From Bacteroidales bacterium UBA1714 (GTDB taxonomy: Bacteria > Bacteroidota > Bacteroidia > Bacteroidales > Paludibacteraceae), in contig DCIY01000002.1 in assembly GCA_002317295.1 (NCBI GenBank), positions 6,405-33,169 of the forward strand: 26,765 bases of DNA, read 5' to 3'. Every line of letters begins with the position of its first letter. Within the stretch, counting starts at the first letter, position 1. Of this stretch, positions 16,082-23,181 are shown one piece after another. The translations under genes and the position numbers were made by a program. The notes below the pieces were generated by a model. It worked only from the letters and a program-made list of their open reading frames with translations, searched no databases and had not been told where the DNA came from.

Positions 16082-16935
16082 GAATACTTCATATTATCAA
16101 TCAGTCGTACCTCGCCGCAATACACGGTCACGCAACCGATGGCATGGTGAAAACTCGTAGCGGGTTGCAAACTGGTCTGGTCCACGATTTGGAAATACTC
16201 CACTTCCAAACCCGGGATGGCATTGATGGTATCCACCACTTTTTTCTCCACCGCCTTCACATCCATCGTCTTAGCCCATTCCTGAGAGGCAAATAGCGTT
16301 TGGGAGATACCCAGAGCTATCTTTTTCTGTTCTTCGCTCAATCGTTCATTTCGACTGGAGAGGGCTAACCCGCTTTTTTCACGGACAATCGGACAATCAA
16401 CGATTTTGAGCGAACCAAAGGTGGTCTTAAGTGGGGAGCGTTCCACCATGTGATGAATGATGCACAGTTGTTGAAAATCTTTTTCCCCAAAATAAGCACG
16501 ATCGGGTTGCACCAGATAAAACAAGCGACTGACCACCTGAACAACGCCGTTAAAATGTCCGGGACGCATTTTACCTTCCATGACCTGATCCAGGCCGGCA
16601 AAGTCAAAAGCAAACGGTTGGGTCATTTCCTGGGCGGTGTACATTTCCTCCGGAGAGGGTGCAAACACATAATCCACACCAATATGGCTCAACAGATCTG
16701 CATCGCGTTCCAAAGTACGGGGATACTTAATAAGGTCCTGTTGATTGTTAAACTGTGTAGGGTTAACAAACACGCTCACCACGGTGACCTGATTTTCACT
16801 GACACAACGCTTCACCAGACTGGCATGACCCTCATGCAGAGCTCCCATAGTGGGCACCAAACCGATGGTTAAATTTTTTTTCTTACAAGCCTCAACATGA
16901 CGGAGGAGTTCTTGTTTTTGAGTAATAATTTGCAT
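16075..16935 (-). CDS. panC: Pantothenate synthetase (pantoate-beta-alanine ligase)
   Basis: 286 residues from ATG 16935. It has the nucleotidyltransferase signatures PTMGALHEGHASLV (HIGH-like HEGH near residue 37) and SSRNERLS (KMSKS-like), plus FVNPTQFN and GEKDFQQL for pantoate/ATP binding. It condenses pantoate with beta-alanine using ATP, the last step of vitamin B5 synthesis. A longer reading from 16959 would start inside the -7 promoter box and is rejected. pdxB lies immediately downstream, so pantothenate and PLP biosynthesis are probably coexpressed. It is divergent from the glycogen synthase-like gene. Confidence 0.96.
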   Translation of the reverse strand: MQIITQKQELLRHVEACKKKNLTIGLVPTMGALHEGHASLVKRCVSENQVTVVSVFVNPTQFNNQQDLIKYPRTLERDADLLSHIGVDYVFAPSPEEMYTAQEMTQPFAFDFAGLDQVMEGKMRPGHFNGVVQVVSRLFYLVQPDRAYFGEKDFQQLCIIHHMVERSPLKTTFGSLKIVDCPIVREKSGLALSSRNERLSEEQKKIALGISQTLFASQEWAKTMDVKAVEKKVVDTINAIPGLEVEYFQIVDQTSLQPATSFHHAIGCVTVYCGEVRLIDNMKYSV

Positions 16936-16956
16936 CGTTTTTTGCGAAAAAGTGCG

Positions 16957-16987
16957 CAAAATTATAAAAAAAGAACCATATTTGAAA
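16957..16987 (-). promoter_or_regulatory. Promoter for panC-pdxB
   Basis: Minus strand TAATTTTG (16957-16964), preceded after 19 nt by TTTC (16984-16987), a one-base mismatch to the -33 TTTG. The ATG is 21 nt downstream of the -7 box. Confidence 0.65.
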
Positions 16988-17027
16988 ATTTTTTCATCAA
17001 AAATTAGTAAATTTCAAATATTTTTTG

Positions 17028-17035
17028 TAATTTTG
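17028..17035 (+). promoter_or_regulatory. -7 box for the glycogen synthase-like gene
   Basis: TAATTTTG fits TAnnTTTG, 30 nt before ATG 17066. The best -33 candidate is TTAG (17004-17007, spacing 20), so the upstream element is weak. Confidence 0.6.
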
Positions 17036-17065
17036 TAGCGGGAAGTTGTATCCCCTTAAAAATAT

Positions 17066-17914
17066 ATGCCTATGAAAGAGCCTAATCGCATCCTTTTTGT
17101 CTCCCAGGAGATTTATCCGTTTTTGGCAGAAGAAACGCCTATTCGGATGCTGAATCGCCAGTTGCCTGAATTTTTTCAGGCTCATGGGTTTGAGACTCGT
17201 ACGCTTATGCCAAAGTTTGGCGAGATCAATGAACGTCGCAACCAATTGCACGATGTGATACGATTGAGTGGGATGAATCTGATCATTGAAGATGCCGATC
17301 ACCCTTTGCTGATTAAGGTAGCCTCTATTCCTACGGCGCGTATTCAGATTTATTTTATTGACAACGATGAGTATTTCCAACGCCGCAAAGGCATAGCGGA
17401 TGAACGTGGAGTGGAATATCCGGATAACGATGAGCGTTGTGTTTTCTTTGGCCGTGGAGCCATTGAAACAGTGAAGAAGTTGCGTTGGACACCTCAGTTG
17501 ATTCATTGCTCGGGTTGGATGAGTGCATTGCTTCCGATTTATTTGAAAAAAGGAAGTGCCAATGAGCCATTCTTCCGGCATACCAAGATTGTATTATTTA
17601 TTGACAACAACGAATACCATACTCCCTTTGGCACAAAGTTTGCCCAAAAACTGATGATTGAAGGTATTACTCACACCGACATTCGCAGTATAGAGGGTTT
17701 CCCTGTGGGATATGAGGAACTGATGCGATTGGCTATTGACAATTCCGATGCCATTGTGATGGCAGCGGACAAAACCAACCCCCGTCTGGTCAACTATGCC
17801 GAAACGAGTGGTAAACCAATAATGTATTATAAGGAAAATGATCCGCAAGCGTATTTGGATTTTTATACCAGTCTTTTGCCTGAGCCTCGTCACGACGATA
17901 CTGAGCTCATGTAA
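17066..17914 (+). CDS. Glycogen/starch synthase-like protein, N-terminal (GT5) half only
   Basis: 282 residues. It aligns in character with the N-terminal half of GT5 glycogen synthases: RILFVSQEIYPF at the start, then FFQAHGFETRTLMPKFGEINERRN, and LIHCSGWMSALLP near 150. Two things differ from an active enzyme. The KTGGL glucan/ADP-glucose loop that should follow residue 20 is replaced by AEETPIR, and the whole C-terminal nucleotide-binding half (about 200 residues) is absent. Similar half-length proteins are annotated glycogen/starch synthase across Bacteroidota; activity is doubtful and a regulatory or scaffold role is possible. The start may be ATG 17066 or ATG 17072. The last 77 nt overlap the DUF4270 gene in another frame, from its start through its lipobox Cys. 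Confidence 0.8.
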   Translation: MPMKEPNRILFVSQEIYPFLAEETPIRMLNRQLPEFFQAHGFETRTLMPKFGEINERRNQLHDVIRLSGMNLIIEDADHPLLIKVASIPTARIQIYFIDNDEYFQRRKGIADERGVEYPDNDERCVFFGRGAIETVKKLRWTPQLIHCSGWMSALLPIYLKKGSANEPFFRHTKIVLFIDNNEYHTPFGTKFAQKLMIEGITHTDIRSIEGFPVGYEELMRLAIDNSDAIVMAADKTNPRLVNYAETSGKPIMYYKENDPQAYLDFYTSLLPEPRHDDTELM

Positions 17915-19295
17915 TGATGACAATTTGGCAACCGGTTCTTCGGCCTTACTGCCCGGAGAAGAGATTACCGTTTGCTGCGATACTCTCACCAACCTTGTTT
18001 CCCATTCGTTCATAGCCCAACCGGTGTTTAACACACCGGACTCTTTTCTGTTGGGCGAATGCAACGACACCCGATATGGCACGCTCAAGGCAGAGATTCT
18101 GACTCAGTTTGCCTGCCCAATCAATGCCGTTTATCCTGATTCCAGCGAATTGGATTCCGTTTGCCTGTTTATGTACTACCGCGCCTGGCATGGAGATGGT
18201 CAGGCTCCTTTGCGCATCAACGCGTACCTGATGGACAAAGAAGCGTTGTATTACGATTCGTTGTACTATAGTGATATTGACATCAACCGATATGTATCCT
18301 ATGTCCACCCACAAAACAGTGCATTGATGCGTCCGCGAATCATTTCGGCGCAGAATGTACCCGATTCCACCGGAACGAGTGATTATTACTACATCCTTTC
18401 CGCGCGACTGAAAGACGAAGTGGCTCGCAAGCTCTTTTACACCCGAGATTTCTCTTCTCAGGAAGCATTTACCCAAGCCTTTAAAGGGTTGTACATTACG
18501 ACGGATTACGGTTCCTCCACCATTTTGTATGTATCTGATATCTCGTTGGCCTGCTACTTCCACTATACCTACAAAGAGCGTGAGACGGATACAGAATACA
18601 TCAGTTTGCCGGATACGCGTATTTTTCCGGCCAACAGCGAAGTGCGGCAAATCAACCGGTTTGAATACCCGGATGCCGAGCAATTGCGCCATAACCTGTG
18701 CCAGGTTCGGGATACCAATTATATCCTGTCTCCGGCCAATATTTATACCACCATCAACATTCCCACAAAGGCGATGCGGGAGTGTATTGGTCAAAATGTA
18801 GGAGAAAAGCGTCCGTATATCAATTTGGCCTCATTGATGATTGATGTCCTCAATTATCCCAACACCGAACTGGATCCTCATTATGACGATTGGGCGCATC
18901 CTGCCAGCACGATGATGCTGATTAAGCAATCGGAGTTCAACCGTTTCTTTGCGGAAAATGATTTACCAGACGACAGTTATGCCATCTGCAGTTCGATGAC
19001 AACGGCAGTGGACAGTAATGATGTGTATTGGAACTACTATCATTTTGATTTATCCACCATCTTCTCGGAGCAGTTACGGGACAGTGCCAGTCAAACAGAC
19101 ACATTACAGATGATTTTGGTTCCCGTTCAGTTGGGATATACCACTTCGTCTTCTTCCTCCAGCGAGCAAACCATATCCTCGGTTCGCATCGAGCAGGCCG
19201 TAACAGCAACGGAGATCCGCAGCACCTTGGCCACGGATCTCCCTATGGATATCGAGCTCGTTTATTCGGGCTTCGATGTTAATATTATCAAGTAA
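17838..19295 (+). CDS. DUF4270 family outer-membrane lipoprotein
   Basis: 485 residues. The signal peptide MIRKRIWIFIPVFCLSLVTT plus lipobox ILSSC gives lipidated Cys25. It is followed by NDDN: acidic residues at +3/+4 resemble the Bacteroidota lipoprotein export signal, so surface exposure is plausible. The mature protein is rich in Ser/Thr/Asp/Tyr and strand-forming segments with a Ser-run (SSSSSSEQ) near 435, and ends IELVYSGFDVNIIK, as DUF4270 proteins do. Function is unknown. The start codon at 17838 lies 77 nt inside the glycogen synthase-like gene. No later Met could supply a signal peptide, so the overlap is real. It ends 29 nt before the convergent gcvH stop, with no clear terminator. 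Confidence 0.83.
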   Translation: MIRKRIWIFIPVFCLSLVTTILSSCNDDNLATGSSALLPGEEITVCCDTLTNLVSHSFIAQPVFNTPDSFLLGECNDTRYGTLKAEILTQFACPINAVYPDSSELDSVCLFMYYRAWHGDGQAPLRINAYLMDKEALYYDSLYYSDIDINRYVSYVHPQNSALMRPRIISAQNVPDSTGTSDYYYILSARLKDEVARKLFYTRDFSSQEAFTQAFKGLYITTDYGSSTILYVSDISLACYFHYTYKERETDTEYISLPDTRIFPANSEVRQINRFEYPDAEQLRHNLCQVRDTNYILSPANIYTTINIPTKAMRECIGQNVGEKRPYINLASLMIDVLNYPNTELDPHYDDWAHPASTMMLIKQSEFNRFFAENDLPDDSYAICSSMTTAVDSNDVYWNYYHFDLSTIFSEQLRDSASQTDTLQMILVPVQLGYTTSSSSSSEQTISSVRIEQAVTATEIRSTLATDLPMDIELVYSGFDVNIIK

Positions 19296-19324
19296 AAATT
19301 GACCGGTGATTCCGCTCGGCGGTA

Positions 19325-19702
19325 TCAACCAATCATGGCCTTATAAGCAGCGGCATCCATGAGTGTATCCAGCTCAGCGATGTCGCTTATTTGGATACGA
19401 ATCATCCACCCCTGGCCATACGGGTCCTCGTTCACCAGTTCCGGATGATCCTCCAGTGCCGCATTGACCTCCAGCACTTCTCCACGGACGGGCATGTTGA
19501 GATCACTAACCGTTTTAACGGCTTCCACACTGCCAAATACCTCGGCTTGAGCAATCGTCTCACCCACGGTATCAATGTCTACAAACACGATTTCACCTAA
19601 TTCACTCTGAGCAAAATCCGTAATGCCCACAAAGGCTTCATTACCCTCCACACGAATCCATTCGTGCTCACGGGTGTACTTAATATCTTCTGGAAAATTC
19701 AT
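19325..19702 (-). CDS. gcvH: Glycine cleavage system H protein
   Basis: 126 residues, the standard GcvH length. It begins MNFPEDIKYTREHEWI and has the lipoyl-lysine motif GSVEAVKTVSDL with K63. The lipoylated arm shuttles the aminomethyl group between the P, T and L proteins of glycine cleavage; none of those partners is in the window. The start is ATG 19702. The frame stays open upstream to 19756, but that extension is read from the tandem repeat and is rejected. It sits 83 nt downstream of the gldJ-like gene, separated by repeats, so cotranscription is possible. Confidence 0.97.
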   Translation of the reverse strand: MNFPEDIKYTREHEWIRVEGNEAFVGITDFAQSELGEIVFVDIDTVGETIAQAEVFGSVEAVKTVSDLNMPVRGEVLEVNAALEDHPELVNEDPYGQGWMIRIQISDIAELDTLMDAAAYKAMIG

Positions 19703-19704
19703 AT

Positions 19705-19789
19705 CTTTAACCTTTAACCATAGCCACATTTGTGGCGAACCTTTAACCATAGCCACATTTGTGGCGAACCTTTAACCTTTAACCATTAA
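19705..19789 (-). repeat. 29-bp tandem duplication with embedded palindromes and TTAAAGG heptamers
   Basis: Two identical 29-bp units lie head to tail (19709-19737, 19738-19766), followed by AACCTTTAACCTTTAACC (19767-19784). Each unit has the perfect inverted repeat GCCACA-TT-TGTGGC (19722-19735 and 19751-19764) next to AACCTTTAACC, which has period 7. The block fills nearly the entire 83-nt gap between the gldJ-like stop (19786-19788) and the gcvH start. RNA from it could form one or two 6-bp hairpins with 2-nt loops, or a longer one by pairing between copies. No U-tract follows, so it is not a standard terminator. Confidence 0.9.
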
Positions 19790-21366
19790 AGTTTCTCTTC
19801 TCCCAATTTCGACATGGCGCAGCGGAAGCCCACCGAATTGCTGGCAGCATCAGCATCCATCCAGCGACGGGTCGAAGGATTGAGCCAATAGATACGATCC
19901 TTCCAACTGCCACCCTTGTATACGCGCGAGTTCTTGTTGATACGAGGAACCAGGATATCGGTTGGATCGATCTTAAACGTACCTTCCTCGAGGCCAACGG
20001 TATCCAACGGATAATCGGTCACCAACTCGGATTGGTGGTCACCATCTTTCCAGGCACGCTTATCATCATTGGCCATAAAGGTTACACGTACGCAACCCAC
20101 CGAATCCAGGATATATTTGCCGTTTTCATCACGCATCGGACGGGTATAGATATTACCACGGAACGAATTATACTCCGAAGTCTCCTGATAGGAGGTCTCA
20201 CGATAGACATCCAATACCCATTCGTTGACGTTACCTGCCATGTTGTACAATCCGAAATCGTTGGGCAGGAAAGCATCCACAGGACCGGTGATCACATAGG
20301 CATCATTGAGATTGCCACTCGTTCCCATCATGTCGCCACGACCACGAACAAAGTTCGCTTGCATCTTACCGGCATTCTGCTTACTTAAGTCTCTGGGATG
20401 ATAACCCGACCAGGGATAAACCTTACCCTCTACGGTCAAACCATCTTCACCGGCAATAGGAGCATATGCGGCAAACTCCCATTCCGCCTCGGTCGGAAGA
20501 CGATAACCAATGAGCAGGATACCATCAGCAGCAGTAGCCTTACGGTTTTCACCATACGAGTCAAGATATGGATGTTTACCATATTCGGGATTATATTCGC
20601 TGGAAGTGAGGTACTTCTGAGTATTGAATACAAAGTGATCACGTACCCACTCATAGGAAGGACGATACATGGTAATGGTATTCTCAGGATCGAGAGGATC
20701 CGGAGCATCCACCTGGTCCATATAGTAACCCGGGTAGGTCATTTCCCACTCATCTTTGTACATCTCGTCATCCGTTGGGCGCAATCCCTGAAAATCCGGA
20801 ATGGCAATGGCACCTGCCTGAATCAGAGCCAACTCGTTCACACGGTCGGTACGCCATTGGCAGTAAGCCATGGCCTGATTCCAACTCACACCCACTACCG
20901 GATAGAAACTGTAGGCAGGATGACGGAAGTAGAACTCCAAATAGGGCTCATTATAAGCCATTTCCTCCCGCCAAACCGTCGTATCGGGCAACGCCTTGGT
21001 GATCAGTTCCGGGGCAGTCTGGCCAAACACCACATCCAACCACTGAACATATTCATTCCAATCCAGGTTCGTAATCTCATACTTATCCATATAGAACGAA
21101 CTAACAGTCAATGTACGTGTCTGGTTATTACGAGGAGCGGTAATAAACTCATCGCGTTCACCAATCGTGAACGATCCTCCTTCGATAGACACCATTCCGG
21201 TAGGGATACCGGTTCCTACTCCTTCAAATGCCTGGAAGTTGGTCGTTTTCTGATCAAAATAATTCCATCCCGTAGCATGGGAAACTTTGGTGTTTAACTC
21301 TCTTGTCTGGCATGCGCTCAACAGCACCACACTGGCAAGAAACAAAATCTTAACTGCGTTATTCAT
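19786..21366 (-). CDS. gldJ: GldJ-like gliding/type IX secretion lipoprotein (FGE-sulfatase fold)
   Basis: 526 residues from ATG 21366. The signal MNNAVKILFLASVVLLSAC has lipobox LSAC with Cys19. The formylglycine-generating-enzyme/SUMF1-type fold starts at GMVSIEGGSFTIG. Conserved blocks include SSFYMDKYEITNLDWNEYVQWL, HPAYSFYPVVGVSWNQAMAYCQWRTDRVNE, LPTEAEWEFAAY, NEWVLDVYRE and the C-terminal VYKGGSWKDRIYWLNPSTRRWMD. The ATGW motif after the lipid anchor and the ALPDTTVW/YNEPYLEFY region favour GldJ over GldK/PorK; both are tied to type IX secretion in Bacteroidota. No other por/gld gene is nearby. A TTG reading from 21384 is less likely than ATG 21366. Its -7 box is at 21413-21420. Confidence 0.82.
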   Translation of the reverse strand: MNNAVKILFLASVVLLSACQTRELNTKVSHATGWNYFDQKTTNFQAFEGVGTGIPTGMVSIEGGSFTIGERDEFITAPRNNQTRTLTVSSFYMDKYEITNLDWNEYVQWLDVVFGQTAPELITKALPDTTVWREEMAYNEPYLEFYFRHPAYSFYPVVGVSWNQAMAYCQWRTDRVNELALIQAGAIAIPDFQGLRPTDDEMYKDEWEMTYPGYYMDQVDAPDPLDPENTITMYRPSYEWVRDHFVFNTQKYLTSSEYNPEYGKHPYLDSYGENRKATAADGILLIGYRLPTEAEWEFAAYAPIAGEDGLTVEGKVYPWSGYHPRDLSKQNAGKMQANFVRGRGDMMGTSGNLNDAYVITGPVDAFLPNDFGLYNMAGNVNEWVLDVYRETSYQETSEYNSFRGNIYTRPMRDENGKYILDSVGCVRVTFMANDDKRAWKDGDHQSELVTDYPLDTVGLEEGTFKIDPTDILVPRINKNSRVYKGGSWKDRIYWLNPSTRRWMDADAASNSVGFRCAMSKLGEEKL

Positions 21367-21412
21367 ATATATATTATTATACAATTTTCGTCAATATATT
21401 TCATTCAGCCTG

Positions 21413-21420
21413 CAAAGTTA
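21413..21420 (-). promoter_or_regulatory. -7 box for the gldJ-like gene
   Basis: Minus strand TAACTTTG, 46 nt upstream of ATG 21366. No TTTG is found at 19-20 nt spacing, so only the -7 element is supported. Confidence 0.6.
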
Positions 21421-21511
21421 CAAAATTTTCCTGAATAAATCTAATTTTTTTTACAAAAAAACGCAAAAAAAGTGTTTTTTATGCAAAAATAGCATTTTTT
21501 TTACATTTTTC

Positions 21512-21526
21512 TGCACTTTTTGTGCA
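21512..21526. promoter_or_regulatory. Palindrome TGCAC-T5-GTGCA at the folP -33 position
   Basis: A perfect 5-bp inverted repeat whose right arm ends exactly 19 nt before the folP -7 box, where TTTG is normally found. A second weaker one, ATGC-AAAAATA-GCAT, is at 21481-21495. It could be an operator or simply AT-rich structure between two divergent promoters. Confidence 0.4.
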
Positions 21527-21545
21527 ATATTTGGCGTTTTTTTTG

Positions 21546-21553
21546 TAACTTTG
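21546..21553 (+). promoter_or_regulatory. -7 box for folP-cdaA-metG
   Basis: TAACTTTG, with ATG 21568 only 14 nt after it, giving a very short leader. The nearest TTTG (21519-21522) is at 23-nt spacing, inside the palindrome. Confidence 0.7.
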
Positions 21554-21567
21554 CATCGTTAATTGGT

Positions 21568-22401
21568 ATGGTAGGCACTTTACTGCATATTCGGGAACAA
21601 TTGTGGGATTTGACCACACCGCGGGTGATGGGTATTCTCAATCTGACTGAGGATAGTTTTTATACCCATTGTTCCTCTTGTACCGAGGCTCAGATTTTGT
21701 CTCAGGCAGCCCGCATGTGGGACGAAGGAGCGGATGCGTTGGATGTGGGTGCCTGTTCCACGCGTCCCGGGTCAACGCCCGTGAGTGAAGAGGAAGAGTC
21801 CGCGCGAATCTCACTGGCTATACGTACCCTTCGCGCTGCTTATCCGGATCGGATATTGAGTGTGGATACATTTCGTGTCAAGGTAGCTGAACAGGCGATT
21901 GCATGGGGTGCGGATATGATTAACGATGTATCCGGAGGGCAGGAAGGTATGTACGAGCTCATTGCGCAAGCGCGCGTACCTTATATACTCACGCACACGA
22001 GAGGAGATTCGCGCACGATGGCCTCGCTGTGTGACTATGACGATATGATGGTGGAGGTGGTGGATTATTTGGCGAGACGGGTGGATATTTTACATCGTCA
22101 GGGAGTAGCCGATGTGATCATCGATCCGGGATTTGGATTTGCCAAAACCGTAGAACAGAATTTCCATCTTTTGTCACATCTGGATCAACTGCAAATCGTA
22201 CAAGCGCCCATCTTGGTAGGTATATCTCGCAAATCGATGATTTACAAACCATTACATACAGATCCTCAGCATGCTTTAGCAGGAACCATTGCCCTGCACA
22301 TGGAGGCCTTAAACCGAGGAGCGTCCATTCTTCGGGTACATGATGTGCGCGAAGCCAAGGATACCATTAAGATGTGGGAGATGTTACAAAATAATCTGTA
22401 A
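21568..22401 (+). CDS. folP: Dihydropteroate synthase
   Basis: 277 residues, TIM-barrel DHPS. Motifs: MGILNLTEDSFY (21-32), DVGACSTRPGS (59-69), the DTFR-type strand SVDTFRVKVAE, MINDVSGG, DPGFGFAKT, GISRKSM, and the C-terminal RVHDV. It condenses p-aminobenzoate with hydroxymethyl-dihydropterin pyrophosphate and is the sulfonamide target. Differences from the commonest consensus are NLTEDS (usually NVTPDS) and ACSTRPG in place of GESTRPG. Bacteroidota variants at these positions are known, so activity is still expected. The start at 21568 is fixed by the promoter immediately upstream; the longer frame from 21520 lies in the promoter. cdaA follows after 14 nt. Confidence 0.95.
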   Translation: MVGTLLHIREQLWDLTTPRVMGILNLTEDSFYTHCSSCTEAQILSQAARMWDEGADALDVGACSTRPGSTPVSEEEESARISLAIRTLRAAYPDRILSVDTFRVKVAEQAIAWGADMINDVSGGQEGMYELIAQARVPYILTHTRGDSRTMASLCDYDDMMVEVVDYLARRVDILHRQGVADVIIDPGFGFAKTVEQNFHLLSHLDQLQIVQAPILVGISRKSMIYKPLHTDPQHALAGTIALHMEALNRGASILRVHDVREAKDTIKMWEMLQNNL

Positions 22402-22415
22402 AAAACAATACGCCT

Positions 22416-23177
22416 ATGGTTTTTAATCTCAAAGATATCATTGATATTTTGCTGGTGGCTGCCATTTTGTTTGGAGCCTATCGGTTATTGCGCCGCAGCG
22501 GAGCCGTCAACCTGTTTTGGGGTATTTTATTGTTTATCCTGGCCTGGTTTGTAGTCAGTTATATTTTCCATTTGGAGTTAACCGGAGCTCTTTTTGATCG
22601 CATCATCGAAGTTGGTGCCATTGCGCTGATTGTGATTTTTCAAAACGAGATTCGAGCGTTCTTTTATCGTTTGGGGTCACGTATGAGCGATTCGAGGGTC
22701 AACCATCTGATGAAGTCATTGGTTCATCCTTCCACGCATCCTACGCTGGATAGTGACGATGCCGACCAGATTGTGCAGGCATGCCATCATATGTCGCAAA
22801 CCAAAACCGGAGCGTTGATTGTGGTGACTCGCAATCAGTCTCTGCTCGAATATGCCGATACGGGAGAAAAAGTGGATGCCAGCATATCGGCTCGCATGAT
22901 TGAGAATATCTTTTTTAAGAATACCCCGCTGCACGATGGAGCTTTGATTATCACCGGCAGACGACTCATCAGTGCCGCATGTATTTTGCCCGTCACTCAA
23001 AACCAAGACCTGCCAACCCACTATGGCTTGCGCCACCGCGCAGCATTGGGGTTAACCGAAAAAACCGATGCCCTGGCCATTGTCGTCAGTGAGGAAACAG
23101 GACTGATTACCGTGGCTCAAGCCAATATGTTACACACGGTGGACGAAGAAGAATTAGCCAATTTATTAAAATCATAA
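22416..23177 (+). CDS. cdaA: Diadenylate cyclase CdaA (DacA), c-di-AMP synthase
   Basis: 253 residues. Three membrane helices lie in about 8-75 (ILLVAAILFGAY, LFWGILLFILAWFVV, VGAIALIVIF), followed by the DisA_N catalytic domain (about 90-230). Key motifs are present: GALIVV (132-137), DGA (174-176) and RHR (206-208). It converts two ATP to c-di-AMP, a second messenger linked in other bacteria to turgor, potassium and wall homeostasis. It lies between folP (14 nt) and metG (4 nt), clearly one operon. The CdaR regulator and GlmM partners known from Firmicutes are not in the window. Confidence 0.96.
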   Translation: MVFNLKDIIDILLVAAILFGAYRLLRRSGAVNLFWGILLFILAWFVVSYIFHLELTGALFDRIIEVGAIALIVIFQNEIRAFFYRLGSRMSDSRVNHLMKSLVHPSTHPTLDSDDADQIVQACHHMSQTKTGALIVVTRNQSLLEYADTGEKVDASISARMIENIFFKNTPLHDGALIITGRRLISAACILPVTQNQDLPTHYGLRHRAALGLTEKTDALAIVVSEETGLITVAQANMLHTVDEEELANLLKS

Positions 23178-23181
23178 ACAT

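Noticed and set aside
19296..19324. Possible terminator between DUF4270 and gcvH (CCGC-TCG-GCGG)
   Set aside because: Four base pairs with no T-run on either strand.
19703..19756. N-terminal extension of GcvH read through the repeat (MAMVKGSPQMWLW...)
   Set aside because: It is an open frame created by the 29-bp repeat; GcvH family proteins start at the MNFPED position.
19705..19789. CRISPR-like array
   Set aside because: Two contiguous units without unique spacers; it is a tandem duplication and no cas gene is present.
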